The notes under the pieces: generated by a model
The model's database searches: none
What the model was told of the DNA's origin: nothing
What the model saw: the letters and a program-made list of their open reading frames with translations, nothing else
Shown: positions 26,201 to 36,514 of the stretch, one piece after another
How the letters are laid out: each line of letters opens with the position of its first letter
Numbering within the stretch: position 1 is the first letter of the stretch
From: Linyphia triangularis
Taxonomy: Eukaryota; Arthropoda; Arachnida; Araneae; Linyphiidae
Direction: 5' to 3'
Length of the DNA stretch: 64,000 bases
Assembly: GCA_963978545.1 (NCBI GenBank)
Contig: OZ021731.1
Location: 27,108,093 to 27,172,092 of the forward strand
Position numbers and translations under genes: made by a program

Positions 26201-26827
26201 GCTTCTTCATCGGAACTTCTTACAACCTCTGTAGAATTGCAGTAATGCTATTGTACTGATTTGATCAAAGCTTTTTTTTAATTAGGAATTAGGCATTTTA
26301 TTTTCCAATTATAATTAAAGGTTCTTGTTTTTTTGTTTTTTTTTTAATATTTTTAGTGCATGATTTTTTGTACGTTTAGGGGGTGCGATGGCACCCCGAT
26401 ATTAAACCTGTATAATTAATTGCCCTCTGATCAAGAAGACAAGAAGTATACCTGCAGAATGCTAATTGGAATAAAAAACTTGCCAGTTATTGGTCCCATC
26501 TCCTACTCACAAATGAGAAAATCGTGCTGAAATTGAGAAATTTTTTAATGGTATTGTGAGAAATTTTTTAATTTGAGAATCACACAAGGGATAAAGATTC
26601 GTTGACCGGTACATTGCATGTCATCACAATCGCGATCGACTCGTCCCCTCTCAAGCCTATTCCTTCTACGGATTGTGAAATAAGGAGCTCGGTTAGGTGG
26701 CTTAAGAATCTGTATTAATGAAACATGAAAAATGTCAGAAAAAGCTTAATTTTGTTTACCCCCTCTAAATCCATCGATATTGATATTAAATAAAAAAAAA
26801 TAGATCTTACAAATATTAAAGAAATGT

Positions 26828-26858
<31 letters not shown>

Positions 26859-29800
26859 GAATTTGGAGGAAACGGCCATTCAAAAATTATTTTGACGAGA
26901 TACATCATGGGGGGTGCGGTCGCACCCCCCGCACCCCCCCTAAATCCGCGCCTGGTTGCCAGTATAGATCACTAGGGTGGATGTTAAGCCTTCTTCGGCT
27001 TCAAGTTAATAACCAAGCATGCGCTATACAGAAGTTGCAGTTACAGATAAGTATTTCTGCCTCCATGATTCCTACTGATACTTTGCTTGTGGTCGTTAAT
27101 TGCGTGATGGTAAAATTTCAACATATTGTTGACCGGCAAGGTATGTACATAGAGCATACAGGAGTGTAAATAATAATAAAAAACTGGGGGTGTTTAACAT
27201 CACACAATTTTTAATTACACTATAATACGGACGTGGATCTGTGTCATTTACCGTTTGTATATTTTCATCCTTCATTTAGAATAAATGGCCAGTTTGGCGA
27301 TATTTTTTGCAATAATTCTTGTATGGGTCTTTAAAAAAAAAAAATCGCCAAAATGGTGATTTTTGCTATATGCTTTTTGATAATCCTTATATTATCCTTT
27401 ATTATAAGCGAAACTGAGAAGAGAAGAAAAAACGATAGTTGATGAGGTATGCTCAAGGAAAGAGAACAAGGAAAGAGAACTCTGTGTTGAAGGCATTCAT
27501 TTTTCAACTTTTTACTCCATTAAAACATTTTTACGAGAATTTTGGAGGTGGGGATCTTTAGAACACCTTAAGAGGTATATTACTACGGCGATTTTTATCA
27601 AAATCGTTAGAGCCGTTTTTCAGGAATCATTGAAAAAACATGATTTTTTTAAATGGCAGCTACCTTATGCGCATGCGTGAGGAGTTGTCGGGAAGTCGCA
27701 TGTTTCTGGCTGCACTAACATTTTCAAACACAGGCCGCTACTGTAACCTACGCAATCGTAATGATCAAAAGTTAATAGTACAAGTTCAAAGAGAATTCTA
27801 AATTTTATAGGCTTCCTCTCTTGTAGACATAGGCGGCGGTAGAATTATTTTCAAGGGGCTGCAAGGCAGTAAATTGCTTGTTTTAATCTTGATTTTTTTT
27901 ATTTGGTCTATCTTAATGAAATTTTAATCAAAAGTCAGGTCACTTCCTTATCTTCCTGGCGGCACCCATGCTAGTATATAGCGTAGTAACCGGCACAACA
28001 TACTTAATGTCAAGTTACCAATTGACATGAAACCACCATGAGAAGTATTTGAAAATTCTAGTTTGAATTATTTTTTGAAAAATATACCTGGAAACTTTGG
28101 TACGTGGCCAGAAGGTGGTTCTGTATGTCCACCATGACTCTTTCCTGTTGAGGATCTCCTGAGGTTGGACATGGTTCAGGATTACATTTGCCTTGTTGTT
28201 CGGCCGGTCCTCTGCAATAATCGGGGTCGTAACAGATCCTGGTCCGGACACCGAGGCCACCTCCGCAGGACACCGGACAGTCCCAAGGCATCCAATTGGA
28301 CCATCCTTCCGTGTCGAAGGATCTTGGACGAATAGGACGACGTGATGCTTCAGGAATGGAACATATGTGTTAGATAACAGTAGATGAAACGGTTTATTAA
28401 TCGACAATGACTTGGTAAGAGACTTATTTACAACTGGATGACCAACTGTATTTGCCTTTATATTGATCCAACTATTATTCTTACAACGAGGAAGAAATAC
28501 CTCTAACTTTGGAAATATATATGTAATGTATTCTCTTTGAAATCTTCAATTTCCAATTTAGAATTCTCTAGTAATTACCAGTGTTAGCGAGAGGCGCCTT
28601 GAATAATTGAGCGTCTCTAGTAAACCTATAAAAGCTCCGTTTCGGTTTGCCACGCCTTTTGATGTAATCAACTCTTGGCTCTAACCAAACGTCACCCCTC
28701 TTCTTCCTTGTCTCTGGAAAACAACTTGTGTGCAACTCATCCACGACTGTTTACTTATAACGGTCAACATCCAAGGTACCATTATATATATACGACTAGA
28801 GCTACATGGCTGGTGTAGACCGGTACACGCGGTATTGGATAAATATTTGCTGGTATTTGATTCTTAAAAGGGGTGTAATTAGCTTTGAGAAATAACAAAA
28901 GCTTATAACTGTGACCACACTTATTTGAAACTAAGAACCCATAAGTAAAAATGCTTATAAAATGGTACTATTGCGTTCCTAATTATTTGGATTGGTCAAG
29001 ATATGTATGTAGAAAAAAAATTCCGGTTCAAATCGGTTCAACAGATCGAATGTCTTACTCCTTTTCCCAATCTCACAACTTGATCACAAGAGACATAAGA
29101 GTGTAAAGCACCTTTTCTTTTCCTCATTAGTTTATGAGGAACACTTGTGCCAAATTTCAGCACTCTATTAGCTTCATGAAAATTTGAGAATTAGGGATGT
29201 GTAGCTTTCAGTCTGGAATTTTGCTTTTACATGTAAAAATTTAAAATGTAGTAGTTAACTAGCAGACATTTTTGTAAAAGGAATCACTGAATAAGTTAAA
29301 CAAAAATAATATTTATTTTTTCCTTCCTTTATACTGTTAATTCAAACGGTGTTAAATTTTGTGAAGTATATTTTATTGCATTTTAATAATTTGACAAAAT
29401 ATTAAGTATTCCTCAATAATATCAAATCCATCTTTGCTTATCAAATTTGTTGAACTATTAGTTTAAGGGCACTAAAGGAAAAATGTACTAGAACTCTTTT
29501 TTATAATAAAACCTTTCCCACAATTACTTAAGGGAGAAACAGTTATATAAAAGTTATACAAACATAACGAATTCTTTTCATCGCAGTCTATGGACGGAAA
29601 ACCGCTATCAAAGATGTAAATCACAAGAAACGTTTATTCCCGTTGACATTCGTTACATAACTTAAAGGAACAGCCTTATGTAGAACTATTTTTCACATCT
29701 GTGTGGCTGATACATTTATCTGAGAATTTCACTAGCCACACACATTGTAGTTAACTCAATAAAAGATATCTTTTTGGAGGTTGTGCTCACCTTGGTTAAC

Positions 29801-31567
29801 CATATGACCTAATTTAAAAAATGTGGAATTAAAGGCACAACGTGGCTGTTTGCGTTTGGGGGAAGAGGAGGAGGGAATGGCACACAAATTATAATACAAA
29901 TAGTCACAAACAAAAAGATTTCTTTGGATCAGGATTTAAAAAAGTTGAATTATTTATAACTAGGCATTTTAATTTATATATTTAATAGACAATACGTTTT
30001 TTGGGGTTAGTCCATCCGCCTAAACTGCTCAACCAATTTCAATGATCAAGGTGTCATTTTAAAGGAAATAAGCTGTAGATTTGCCAAAACGTGCCAAAAT
30101 AATTCATTAACACTTTATTAATTAGTTAAATTTCAATATTTTTCATCATTAAGCTACTACAAAGCCTCAATGATTTTGAATATATGAATGGCAACATCTT
30201 TACGTATGTAAACAACAATCCCGGTGCTCGGGGGTTCAACCAACCAACCTACCAACCGTTGCTAATTTTAAAGCTATCCTTAAGTATGTAAACAACAAAC
30301 CCGTTGCTAATTTTAAAGCTCTTTTTAAACTCTTCGTTTCAAAGTTGATTTTTTCTGTTTTTCTGAAGCATTTTTGTATTAGAGTAATTATTATTTTGAA
30401 GTATTTCTATCCAGAAAATGCCTCCCGTTGGCCGTCGTTCTCTAACGGGGCGACTTATCAGAATAAATAAAAGATATTGGGACTTCAATGTAAGGGCATA
30501 GCTAATGAAGTTTTAAGTCAGAATGTTGGCGGATAGTATATTTAACTTTTTATTATGAAACTTGCAATTTGGGTGTTTTCTCTGTTAGGCCTTACATTAA
30601 ATTTATAAAAATTTGGTTACATTTTTTATGGCTGGCAAACCTATTCGAGCGCAGCAAGATGTTTTAACCACAAATTCGAGCGGCAAAGCCGCTCAATCCG
30701 TGCGCAGCGAGGCGTTTGGGGTTTGGCGAGCGTTAGCGAGCAGGGGGCCAAGCCCCCTAGTATAGTCTTATTACATCAATTGTAAAATCTTAAATAATTA
30801 GTATAAAATAAAAACAATTTCAAAAAATTTAAATATCGTTTGGTAAAATAATGGAATACTTCTGTGCATTTTTAAAAAAAAAGATTATTTTTTCTACTTA
30901 GTTATAATAACATCTTCATAATCGAACATTTAATTTATAATCCTATTACTTGTTTCTAACATATCACAATCATCGATAGAGATAAACAACTCGATAGACT
31001 GCTTAACGCTGCTAAAATGAAGCCGTTATCAGATCGTTGGGTGGGCAAAAAATACGGATTGCCGATGATTGAAAATAAAATCTTGGTATGTACACAGCAG
31101 AACTGTCAATAGTAGACCTTAATTAGTAATAATGTGGAAAAAAATATCTATTCTAGCTCTTTACAAGGTTTCTCGCATTCCCACCCGACTATAAAAGTAA
31201 ACTGTGATTGGTTAATTGTCCACCCAACATCACCAACCACCGGCACGTTTTCTCCCTTGCATTAATATCGGAGCAGTCTATCCTGTTGTATAGATCAGTA
31301 TAGACCAAATGTCTACTTAAAATCTCAAAAGTGAGGGGAGACTTAGCTAGGCCCATGTCTATCAAGTCTAAAGAAAAATCTGGTCTTGGTCAAAATTTTT
31401 TTAAAAAAGAGTTTTAGTTCTGAAAAAGTGGCTTTTCAAAAGTAACTCTTAGCAAACCAATGTTTTAAGAACAAAACATTTTTACCTGTTTTATAAAAAT
31501 TCAAATTTTCTGTTGAGTATGAATTGTGAAATAGAAAGGTGTATATAAAGAATAATATTGGGTTCAT
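19452..31567 (-). CDS. Gene B: TSP1 - two Ig-like domains - single-pass membrane protein (440 aa)
   Basis: Four minus-strand exons: 31567-31486, 28713-28579, 28347-28088 and 20297-19452, together 1323 nt and open throughout. All introns are GT-AG, with phases 1, 1, 0. Order: hydrophobic signal peptide (residues about 1-18), a basic 45-residue cassette with dibasic sites, a TSP1 domain with WSNWMPW and CPVSCGGG (tryptophans for C-mannosylation, CxxTC-type fucosylation site) and six cysteines, two Ig-like domains each with Cys...Trp...Cys, one membrane helix ending in a Cys-rich stretch, then a short tail with three 11-residue repeats (RWKDESYPLRG). An in-frame ATG at 31618 lies upstream; 31567 is chosen because it places the hydrophobic core at the N-terminus. 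It is the paralogue of gene A, about 1.1 kb further upstream. It is probably a surface receptor or adhesion protein; the ligand is unknown. The 7.8-kb last intron is full of transposons. Confidence 0.75.
20353..20690 (+). pseudogene. 5' fragment of a mariner-type element
   Basis: From about 20353 (GGATGGTTGAAATTTAAC, terminal-repeat-like) a leader runs to ATG 20576. The translation, with two stops, gives LIVKLFYQNEVNASAALLVY then RRMKKLH, the N-terminal helix-turn-helix (DUF4817-like) of mariner-type transposases as I recall it. The rest is missing. It lies in intron 3 of gene B, opposite strand. Confidence 0.65.
20700..22700. other. Part of gene B intron 3, no element recognised
   Basis: AT-rich with poly-A and mixed A/G tracts (about 21402-21428). 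No exon or defined repeat found. Confidence 0.3.
22715..22893 (+). mobile_element. tRNA-derived SINE, copy 2 (179 bp)
   Basis: Same family as 12297-12472. A box GGTATAGTGGTTAGCGTG, B box GCGGGTTCCGAGTCCCG (one base inserted), then the shared body. It is flanked by a perfect 14-bp duplication TCCAGATATTTTCT at 22701-22714 and 22894-22907. The body ends CCAGATAATCTGAAAACAAG without a poly-A tail. Confidence 0.93.
23253..26954. mobile_element. hAT-like DNA transposon, 3.7 kb
   Basis: Ends CAGGGGCGGATTTAG (23253-23267) and CTAAATCCGCGCCTG (26940-26954) are inverted with one mismatch. A perfect 8-bp duplication GTTGCCAG flanks it at 23245-23252 and 26955-26962, diagnostic of hAT. Subterminal G-rich (GGGGGGTGCGA) and C-rich (CGCACCCCCC) tracts extend the inverted ends. 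No intact transposase is seen; a 64-codon frame at 25204-25398 containing STRWSFKG is the only hint. It lies within intron 3 of gene B. Confidence 0.85.
23820..24310 (+). repeat. Dispersed repeat family, copy 1
   Basis: Shares with the copies at 27205-27700 and 38985-39565 the ordered blocks AGTTTGGCGATATTTTTGGC, AGAGAGCTCTGCGTTAA, TTCGGAGGTGGGG, ACACCTTAAGAGGCATTA and GCACACCAAATTTGAATATC...TATGCTGACCA. Non-coding; class unknown. It lies inside the 3.7-kb hAT-like element. Confidence 0.7.
27205..27700 (+). repeat. Dispersed repeat family, copy 2
   Basis: Begins at TTAATTACACTATAATAC and continues GTGTCATTTACCGTTTGTAT, CCAGTTTGGCGATATTTTTT, GGAGGTGGGGATC, AACACCTTAAGAGGTAT, GCAGCTACCTTATGCGCATG. 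About 75-80% similar by eye to copy 3. Confidence 0.7.
27826..27970. repeat. Short element with CATRGGCG-type ends (uncertain)
   Basis: Left CATAGGCGGCGGTAGAATTA followed by CAAGGGGCTGCAAG; right GGCGGCACCCATG. The left end resembles the end of the larger element at 34406-35163 (CATGGGCGCC...AGAAATATTTGCAAGGGG on the minus strand). No target duplication was seen. Confidence 0.35.
28088..28347 (-). CDS. Gene B exon 3: TSP1 domain
   Basis: Phase 1 start, phase 0 end (TTCCAG|GTATAT). Contains GWSNWMPWDCPVSCGGG, RTRICYDPDYC and KCNPEPC: the WxxW motif and six cysteines of a TSP1 repeat. Confidence 0.85.
28579..28713 (-). CDS. Gene B exon 2: basic cassette exon, 135 nt
   Basis: The acceptor is GTTGTTTTCCAG and the donor is G|GTAATT. 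It is open in the required frame for 45 codons, phase 1 at both ends, so it can be skipped without shifting the frame. It starts TRKKRGDVWLEPRVDYIKRR and is rich in Lys/Arg. No counterpart was found in gene A. Confidence 0.65.
30000..30764 (+). mobile_element. Helitron-like 3' end
   Basis: The segment ends with the hairpin GGGGGCCAAGCCCCC followed directly by TAGTA (about 30747-30764), preceded by a strikingly GC-rich GCGAGCGTTAGCGAGCA. A terminal hairpin next to CTAG is what Helitrons show. An ATG-started stretch MPPVGRRSLTGRLIRINKRY (from 30419) may be a relic of the element's coding region. The 5' end is not defined and no target duplication is expected. It lies in intron 1 of gene B. Confidence 0.4.
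31486..31567 (-). CDS. Gene B exon 1: signal peptide
   Basis: Begins MNPILFFIYTFLFHNSYS and ends ...YKT plus one base (phase 1) before GTAAAA. The phase matches exon 2. The TATA box and transcription start were not identified. Confidence 0.6.
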
Positions 31568-31618
31568 ATCTAATTTCGTATCATGTTTGTATTTGTTTTG
31601 TGTCTTTGATACGGACAC

Positions 31619-32660
31619 ACAATTTAGTCATGAATTATAACAATGATGCTTTTGAAGTAAATGGGTATTGAAGGAGAAATTTTGCATCATTGTTTGAAAT
31701 TAGTTTGTTCTATCCTCTTTACACTGTTGCAAGTCTAAAATTTGTCTTTTCAAGCGCAATCAGATTTTTACACGAATTTTAACTGAAACTAAAAATATAT
31801 GCTTTATAAAATGTCATTCTTATAATATCCATGAGGGCTTCAAATTTAAAATTAGTTGTCTGATACAAAAATAACTACTTTTAATTACTTTTCTACTCTT
31901 ATTGGAGAAAAAGAAATTATTAATCGTCCAAAAATCTGCATCGATTTTTAAACATATTTAGATTATTACGCAGGATGTTCCAAGACCAAAGTTATAAATT
32001 TAATAATAGAGATTAAAAAAATAGCATAACATTTGTGTGTTCAATGTATTAGGATGATATAGGAATACATGTTGTTCTATTTGAAATTTCTTTCATAAAT
32101 AACATTATTCCAACCTTATTTTGCATGAGAAATTGTGTTTCAATAATTAAGCAATTTTTTTTGCAACCCACTAAGAATTTTCCTAATGGGCCATTGCCAG
32201 TTTATAAAATCCTTTCGCGTTTTTGACAGCAGAAGGTGTGTTTAGAATCAATATGATGCTTCCATTTTTACATTGGGAAACTATTGGTGGTGTTTCTTTG
32301 TTCTTGTTTCGTAAAGTAGATTAAAGCGCAATTATTGCAGTGATAAAGGTAAACATTCATTTCCAAAAGCAAATTCATAAAGCATTTTCAAAGTTTTATC
32401 TTTACATACAGTCACAGTTTTCTCGAAATATTTTCAGGTGAAACTATAGATTAATTTAATTTTAGACTTTAAAGAGACAGTTAAGTATACTAAATTTATC
32501 CGTAAAAGAAGGATAATTTCTCCATGTGACTTTTCACATCCAAAACAACAATGTTGAATGCAATATATATTTTTCGTTTAAAAACTATGAAAAGAATAAG
32601 TATTAAACATAAAGTTGTGACAAAATGAAGGAAACAAAAATGAGTTAGTACGCTCTAATC
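31619..32660. other. Spacer between gene A (3' end) and gene B (5' end)
   Basis: About 1 kb separates the gene A poly(A) signal from the first ATG of gene B. It should hold the gene B promoter, but no clear TATA box or initiator can be singled out in the AT-rich sequence. Confidence 0.3.
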
Positions 32661-32666
32661 TTTATT
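32661..32666 (-). terminator. Poly(A) signal candidate of gene A
   Basis: AATAAA on the minus strand, about 165 bp after the stop of gene A. Confidence 0.5.
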
Positions 32667-32830
32667 ATTTATGAACTTAAAAAAAGTACTTGATATTTCT
32701 ATTAGAGTATTTGTAAGACAATATCGTATTTAGCGTTTTTTTGGATGCCAACTGTTTTGATCCCTTTTTAGTTCACTTTTTAGAGCTTTTATCTGAAGTG
32801 ATTCTCTTTTTTCGTTGTTCATCGCTTTCA

Positions 32831-33811
32831 TCATCTGTTTCTAAAATTTTTTTTTTTTACTTTCCCGACTCTTTCATCTCTAAGAGCTTTTGTTTTTGGA
32901 GATTTTTTTCGATCGCGTGTCTTCTCTTGTTTTGGAGACTTTTTTCTGTCCAGAATCCTATCTTTTTTACTTTTGGGACTTTTTCTCAAAGCTTTATCTT
33001 TCTTCGATTTTTTCTTTTTGTCCTTTTCAGCTGGCGATTTCTCTCGCCGACTCCGCCCTCTCTCAATGTCTCGTTCTTTCTTCTTGCTCCTGTTCCTTCT
33101 CCTCCAACAGAAACAAATGACTATCCCAACGATGGCGGTAACAACAAGAACAACTACAATAGTTGAGCCACTTTTTCCACCAGATGCTTTAAATTTACCA
33201 AGAGACGAGTCTGAACTTGATGATGATGCCCCTGAGGAAGACTTGGACTGCGAAGAAGCTGACGACTTAACAGGTAGCACTTTTACTTTAACAACATTAG
33301 TCACCCACTCCTTTGGATGGGCAGAATCCAACTCCCTAACTTTGCATGTCCAAACACCGGCATCAGTTAAACTGCTGGATGGCCTAATTAAGTCTTGAGC
33401 GTCATCAGAATCAGTAAGTTCAACACGGTTAGTGTTGTGGTACCACTGAGCAATGAGCCTCGAATTGAAAAACCTCATCAACCCACCGTTGTTGCAAGGT
33501 AGTTCAAAAGGATCTCCCTCAGCAATTTCTATGTCAGCATGGTCATTTTCAACTGCAATGGTGTACGCTGAAGTGAACACCTGGGCTCTTTCATCCAGCC
33601 TCACTTGACATGCCCACACTCCATTATCTTTTGGCACTGTTTTGGCGAAGATTAGGTCTTTTGATTCATCTATGAGACCCGTCCTTCCTTTGTCATGATG
33701 GAACACTTCTTCGTTGTGGTACCAGATCCCTTCGGCATTGAGGTAAATATTCTGAATAGTGTCTCTCAGTGAACCCATGCAGTTTAAAGTAACTTCTTCT
33801 CCTTTTTTGAC
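32831..33811 (-). CDS. Gene A exon 3: Ig1-Ig2-membrane-basic tail
   Basis: Acceptor CCATTTCAG, then VKKGEEVTLNC. 326 residues to TGA at 32831-32833. The first in-exon ATG (33778) is not a start: the reading frame and the first Ig cysteine lie upstream of it. The tail is about 90 residues, dominated by Lys, Arg, Ser and Asp. A run of about 12 A just before the end is a likely sequencing or slippage hot spot. Confidence 0.9.
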   Translation of the reverse strand, partial: VKKGEEVTLNCMGSLRDTIQNIYLNAEGIWYHNEEVFHHDKGRTGLIDESKDLIFAKTVPKDNGVWACQVRLDERAQVFTSAYTIAVENDHADIEIAEGDPFELPCNNGGLMRFFNSRLIAQWYHNTNRVELTDSDDAQDLIRPSSSLTDAGVWTCKVRELDSAHPKEWVTNVVKVKVLPVKSSASSQSKSSSGASSSSSDSSLGKFKASGGKSGSTIVVVLVVTAIVGIVICFCWRRRNRSKKKERDIERGRSRREKSPAEKDKKKKSKKDKALRKSPKSKKDRILDRKKSPKQEKTRDRKKSPKTKALRDERVGKVKKKNFRNR

Positions 33812-34930
33812 CTGAAATGGAACAAAAGTTGCTTATGTAATGGAACAAGATCAAGATGTATGTCTTATATTAAATATCACGTGATTTCGTAGCTGAAAGA
33901 TCATTGATATTGAAAGCGTTTTACTGAGGTTCTAGTAACTTAGAGGTTTGTTAACTAGATGCAGCTAACAAAATAAAGCATTATAGCTAAGACATGTTCT
34001 CTTCGTTGTCGGAAGTTTTTTTATTTATCAAAATGTATATTCAGAACCTTTACGTCTTAAAATATCCTCTAATAACACAAAGTCTGAAATTAAAAGTCTG
34101 AACTAAATAAGGAAACATATAAATCCACATGTTGTTATGAAGATTCCGCATGGTTGGGTCTCAGTGTAATATATTTGCAATTAATCGGCCTTGAGAGTGA
34201 TTCATATTGGTATGATAGTAAGATTAGTACAATATATAATTTTATAAGAAATATGTGGTTCTGGTAATACAGCTGGAACATGGTTTAGATGTGACAAAAA
34301 TTCTTGTCAAAAATTAAAATTTTGAAAAACAGAAATGATATAGAATGACGAAGGAATACATCAGATGGCTGGGTACGTAAAAATAAGGTATAAAAATGCT
34401 CATTTTTAAGGAAGGTGCACTTGCACCCCCCCTGGCTCTTGAATTTTTTTTTTAAAAAATGAAGGAAAAGACGTGAATTACAAGATAAAAAAAAAGCACA
34501 TATGCCGTTTATACTTTTATGTTACAATGAAATTTTTTTTCTATTAATTTAGTCGTTTGTTTCTTTCCTATGTCATTTTTTATAGCTACTTGCATGACGA
34601 TTTTCTGGCGCTTGTTGTCTATGATTATTAGAGGCTGACGATTAGAAGTATTTATTACTTTTATTGTATAATCATTTCCTATGTAGCTCTCAAAATTCTA
34701 GGAATTTTTTGTTTGTTTTTTAAGTCATCAGATATACTATCTTGAAATCTATTTTTAGAATTCATTTGAACATATTCTAACACTACCTTCGTGTTTGATT
34801 TTGATATTTTTATTCATTGTATCCGAAACTTGGAAGAAATAAATTTTTTTTTACTCTTCTGTATTTTTGCATCTTCGAGTTCCTCTATTCTAAACACTGT
34901 TACTTGAATGCCGTGAGATCTAGTTGAATG

Positions 34931-34962
<32 letters not shown>

Positions 34963-36514
34963 CGTTACAAATAAATATTTAAATATTTTTTTGTATTTTT
35001 TCTCTTGAACAGGGTTGTGTTTTCATATATACCATGAATTTGAACTATTCTCAAAGAGTATAATTTATAATGCATAATTATTAATTAACATTTCTAAAAA
35101 AAATAATTTTAATAAAAATCTAGTCTTGCACCCCCTTGCAAATATTTCTGGGGGCGCCCATGGACACTTAAGTACTTAATCACGACTACTGAGCAAAGAT
35201 TTGATTTTAAATGAAAAAAGTGCCCTTAACTATAATATGTATCTATAACCCCGCTTACCTGATAGCCCCTACTGGTGGACTGTATTTGAGTTTGGGCGGC
35301 ATCCACCAGATATTGTGGTGCCCCCACCGGACATGGGAAATCAGCGCATTGCTGCGTTTCTCTGTTGGGGCCCTTGCAGGGTCCTCTGCCGGTACAGATG
35401 CGTACCCTTTCAGCCGTCCCCCCTCCGCACGTCACTGGGCAATCCCATCTTGACCACCTGGACCACCCACTAGACGCCTGTCGTCTGGAGATGCTGCGAG
35501 CTGGAAAAGGGAAGGCTGATGAAAATAATATGCAGGGCTTGTTACTTGCAATGTTTTGGTAAACGAGAACGTTACAGAGTATAGAATGATATGTAAAACT
35601 TGTCACTACTGAATTAGTTTTGGAAGGTTTATGAATTGTGGGCTGAATTATATGGTTATCTATGTTACAAATCGGAAAACATTTCACTGCATTGCAAACA
35701 ACTGTATTTCTAAATGCTATATTGTTAGCTCACAGATGTGATATTGCAGCTATACGAGTTACGTTGTCTTTTGAAATATCAATACAACGTTTTACTAGGC
35801 AATACCAATAAAAGCAATCCAACGAGAAGTCATAGATGAATTGATTGACGACCAACAAACGATTCTTGTTATCGCTTGAAAATAAATGACTTGGAGGTCG
35901 CATGGAAAAACTTCTGAAAATTAATCGGTGAGGATTGAAAGTTTTCACAGAGGTTTGTATATGAACACTTTCGGATTCCAAAATTGTCCTCTCCACCACA
36001 AAATTCATGGCAAACACTTCAATAAATTATCAATAAGGTTAATTTATGGTGTCATAGAAAACTATTTTAACGAATTGAAAGGCGTATTTTGTGTCACTGA
36101 ACAAGATTTATGTCCAAAAGTTTAGAAAAATTACTGGTTTTTTAATACTTTTCCAAATAAATACATCAGAAAGAATGAAATTTGATACACAAGTGGAAAT
36201 ATGTTGAATATTATATAGCGTCATTGACTATGACGCTATAATATTTTTGGCAATTGCCCAGTGCATATTGGAATACTACATACTATTTAGGATAATGAAA
36301 CTATTACATTGTTTTTATAGAATGTATGAGATATTTGTTAACAATACTTAATTTATTATATTATACTTTATGTATGATGTAAATTGCGCAAAATATGATT
36401 GCCAACAAAATGCTTACTTTTTCTATTTCTCATTGCTCTAATTCGATTGCTGTTAATGACATCGATTATTGTTGAGATGATTATAAGATATATTATGATT
36501 GAATTTGGTGGCAT
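32831..36514 (-). CDS. Gene A: TSP1 - two Ig-like domains - single-pass membrane protein (439 aa)
   Basis: Three minus-strand exons: 36514-36418, 35500-35259 and 33811-32831, together 1320 nt in one open frame; GT-AG introns with phases 1 and 0. Order: signal peptide (hydrophobic IIIYLIIISTII, residues 6-17), a short basic stretch, a TSP1 domain (residues about 45-90: GWSRWSRWDCPVTCGGG, RICTGRGPC, QQCADFPC, six cysteines), two Ig-like domains (TLNC...WYHN...WACQV and FELPC...QWYHN...WTCKV), a Ser-rich stalk, one membrane helix (TIVVVLVVTAIVGIVICFCW) and a long Lys/Arg-rich tail with repeated KSPK-type motifs. The same layout, the same phases and nearly the same length as gene B show a tandem duplication; the tails have diverged completely. 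Inferred role: cell-surface recognition or adhesion. Not recognised as a named family. Confidence 0.8.
34406..35163 (-). mobile_element. Element with G/C-rich ends in gene A intron 2 (class uncertain)
   Basis: Left end GGTGCACTTGCACCCCCCCT; right end, read on the minus strand, CATGGGCGCCCCCAGAAATA then TTTGCAAGGGGGTGCAAG. The interior is very AT-rich with a poly-A run of about 29 at 34932-34961. The GGGGGTGCA(A/C) motif also appears near 10640 and 27860. The two ends are only partly inverted copies and no target duplication is clear. Confidence 0.4.
35259..35500 (-). CDS. Gene A exon 2: TSP1 domain
   Basis: Acceptor CCCTTTTCCAG, donor CAG|GTAAGC. 242 nt, phase 1 to phase 0, as in gene B. WSRWSRW carries the C-mannosylation pattern; CPVTCGGG fits the O-fucosylation consensus. 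Confidence 0.88.
36418..36514 (-). CDS. Gene A exon 1: signal peptide
   Basis: ATG 36514 opens MPPNSIIIYLIIISTIIDV and runs to ...MRNRK plus one base before GTAAGC (phase 1), fitting the phase-1 start of the TSP1 exon. It was chosen because it supplies the only signal-peptide-like start in the right phase within 1 kb. Confidence 0.6.

Noticed and set aside
32741..33398. Plus-strand frames of up to 141 aa
   Set aside because: Antisense shadows of gene A exon 3, whose minus-strand frame has clear Ig and membrane features.
35211..35562. Plus-strand frames of 65-80 aa
   Set aside because: Antisense shadows of the gene A TSP1 exon.
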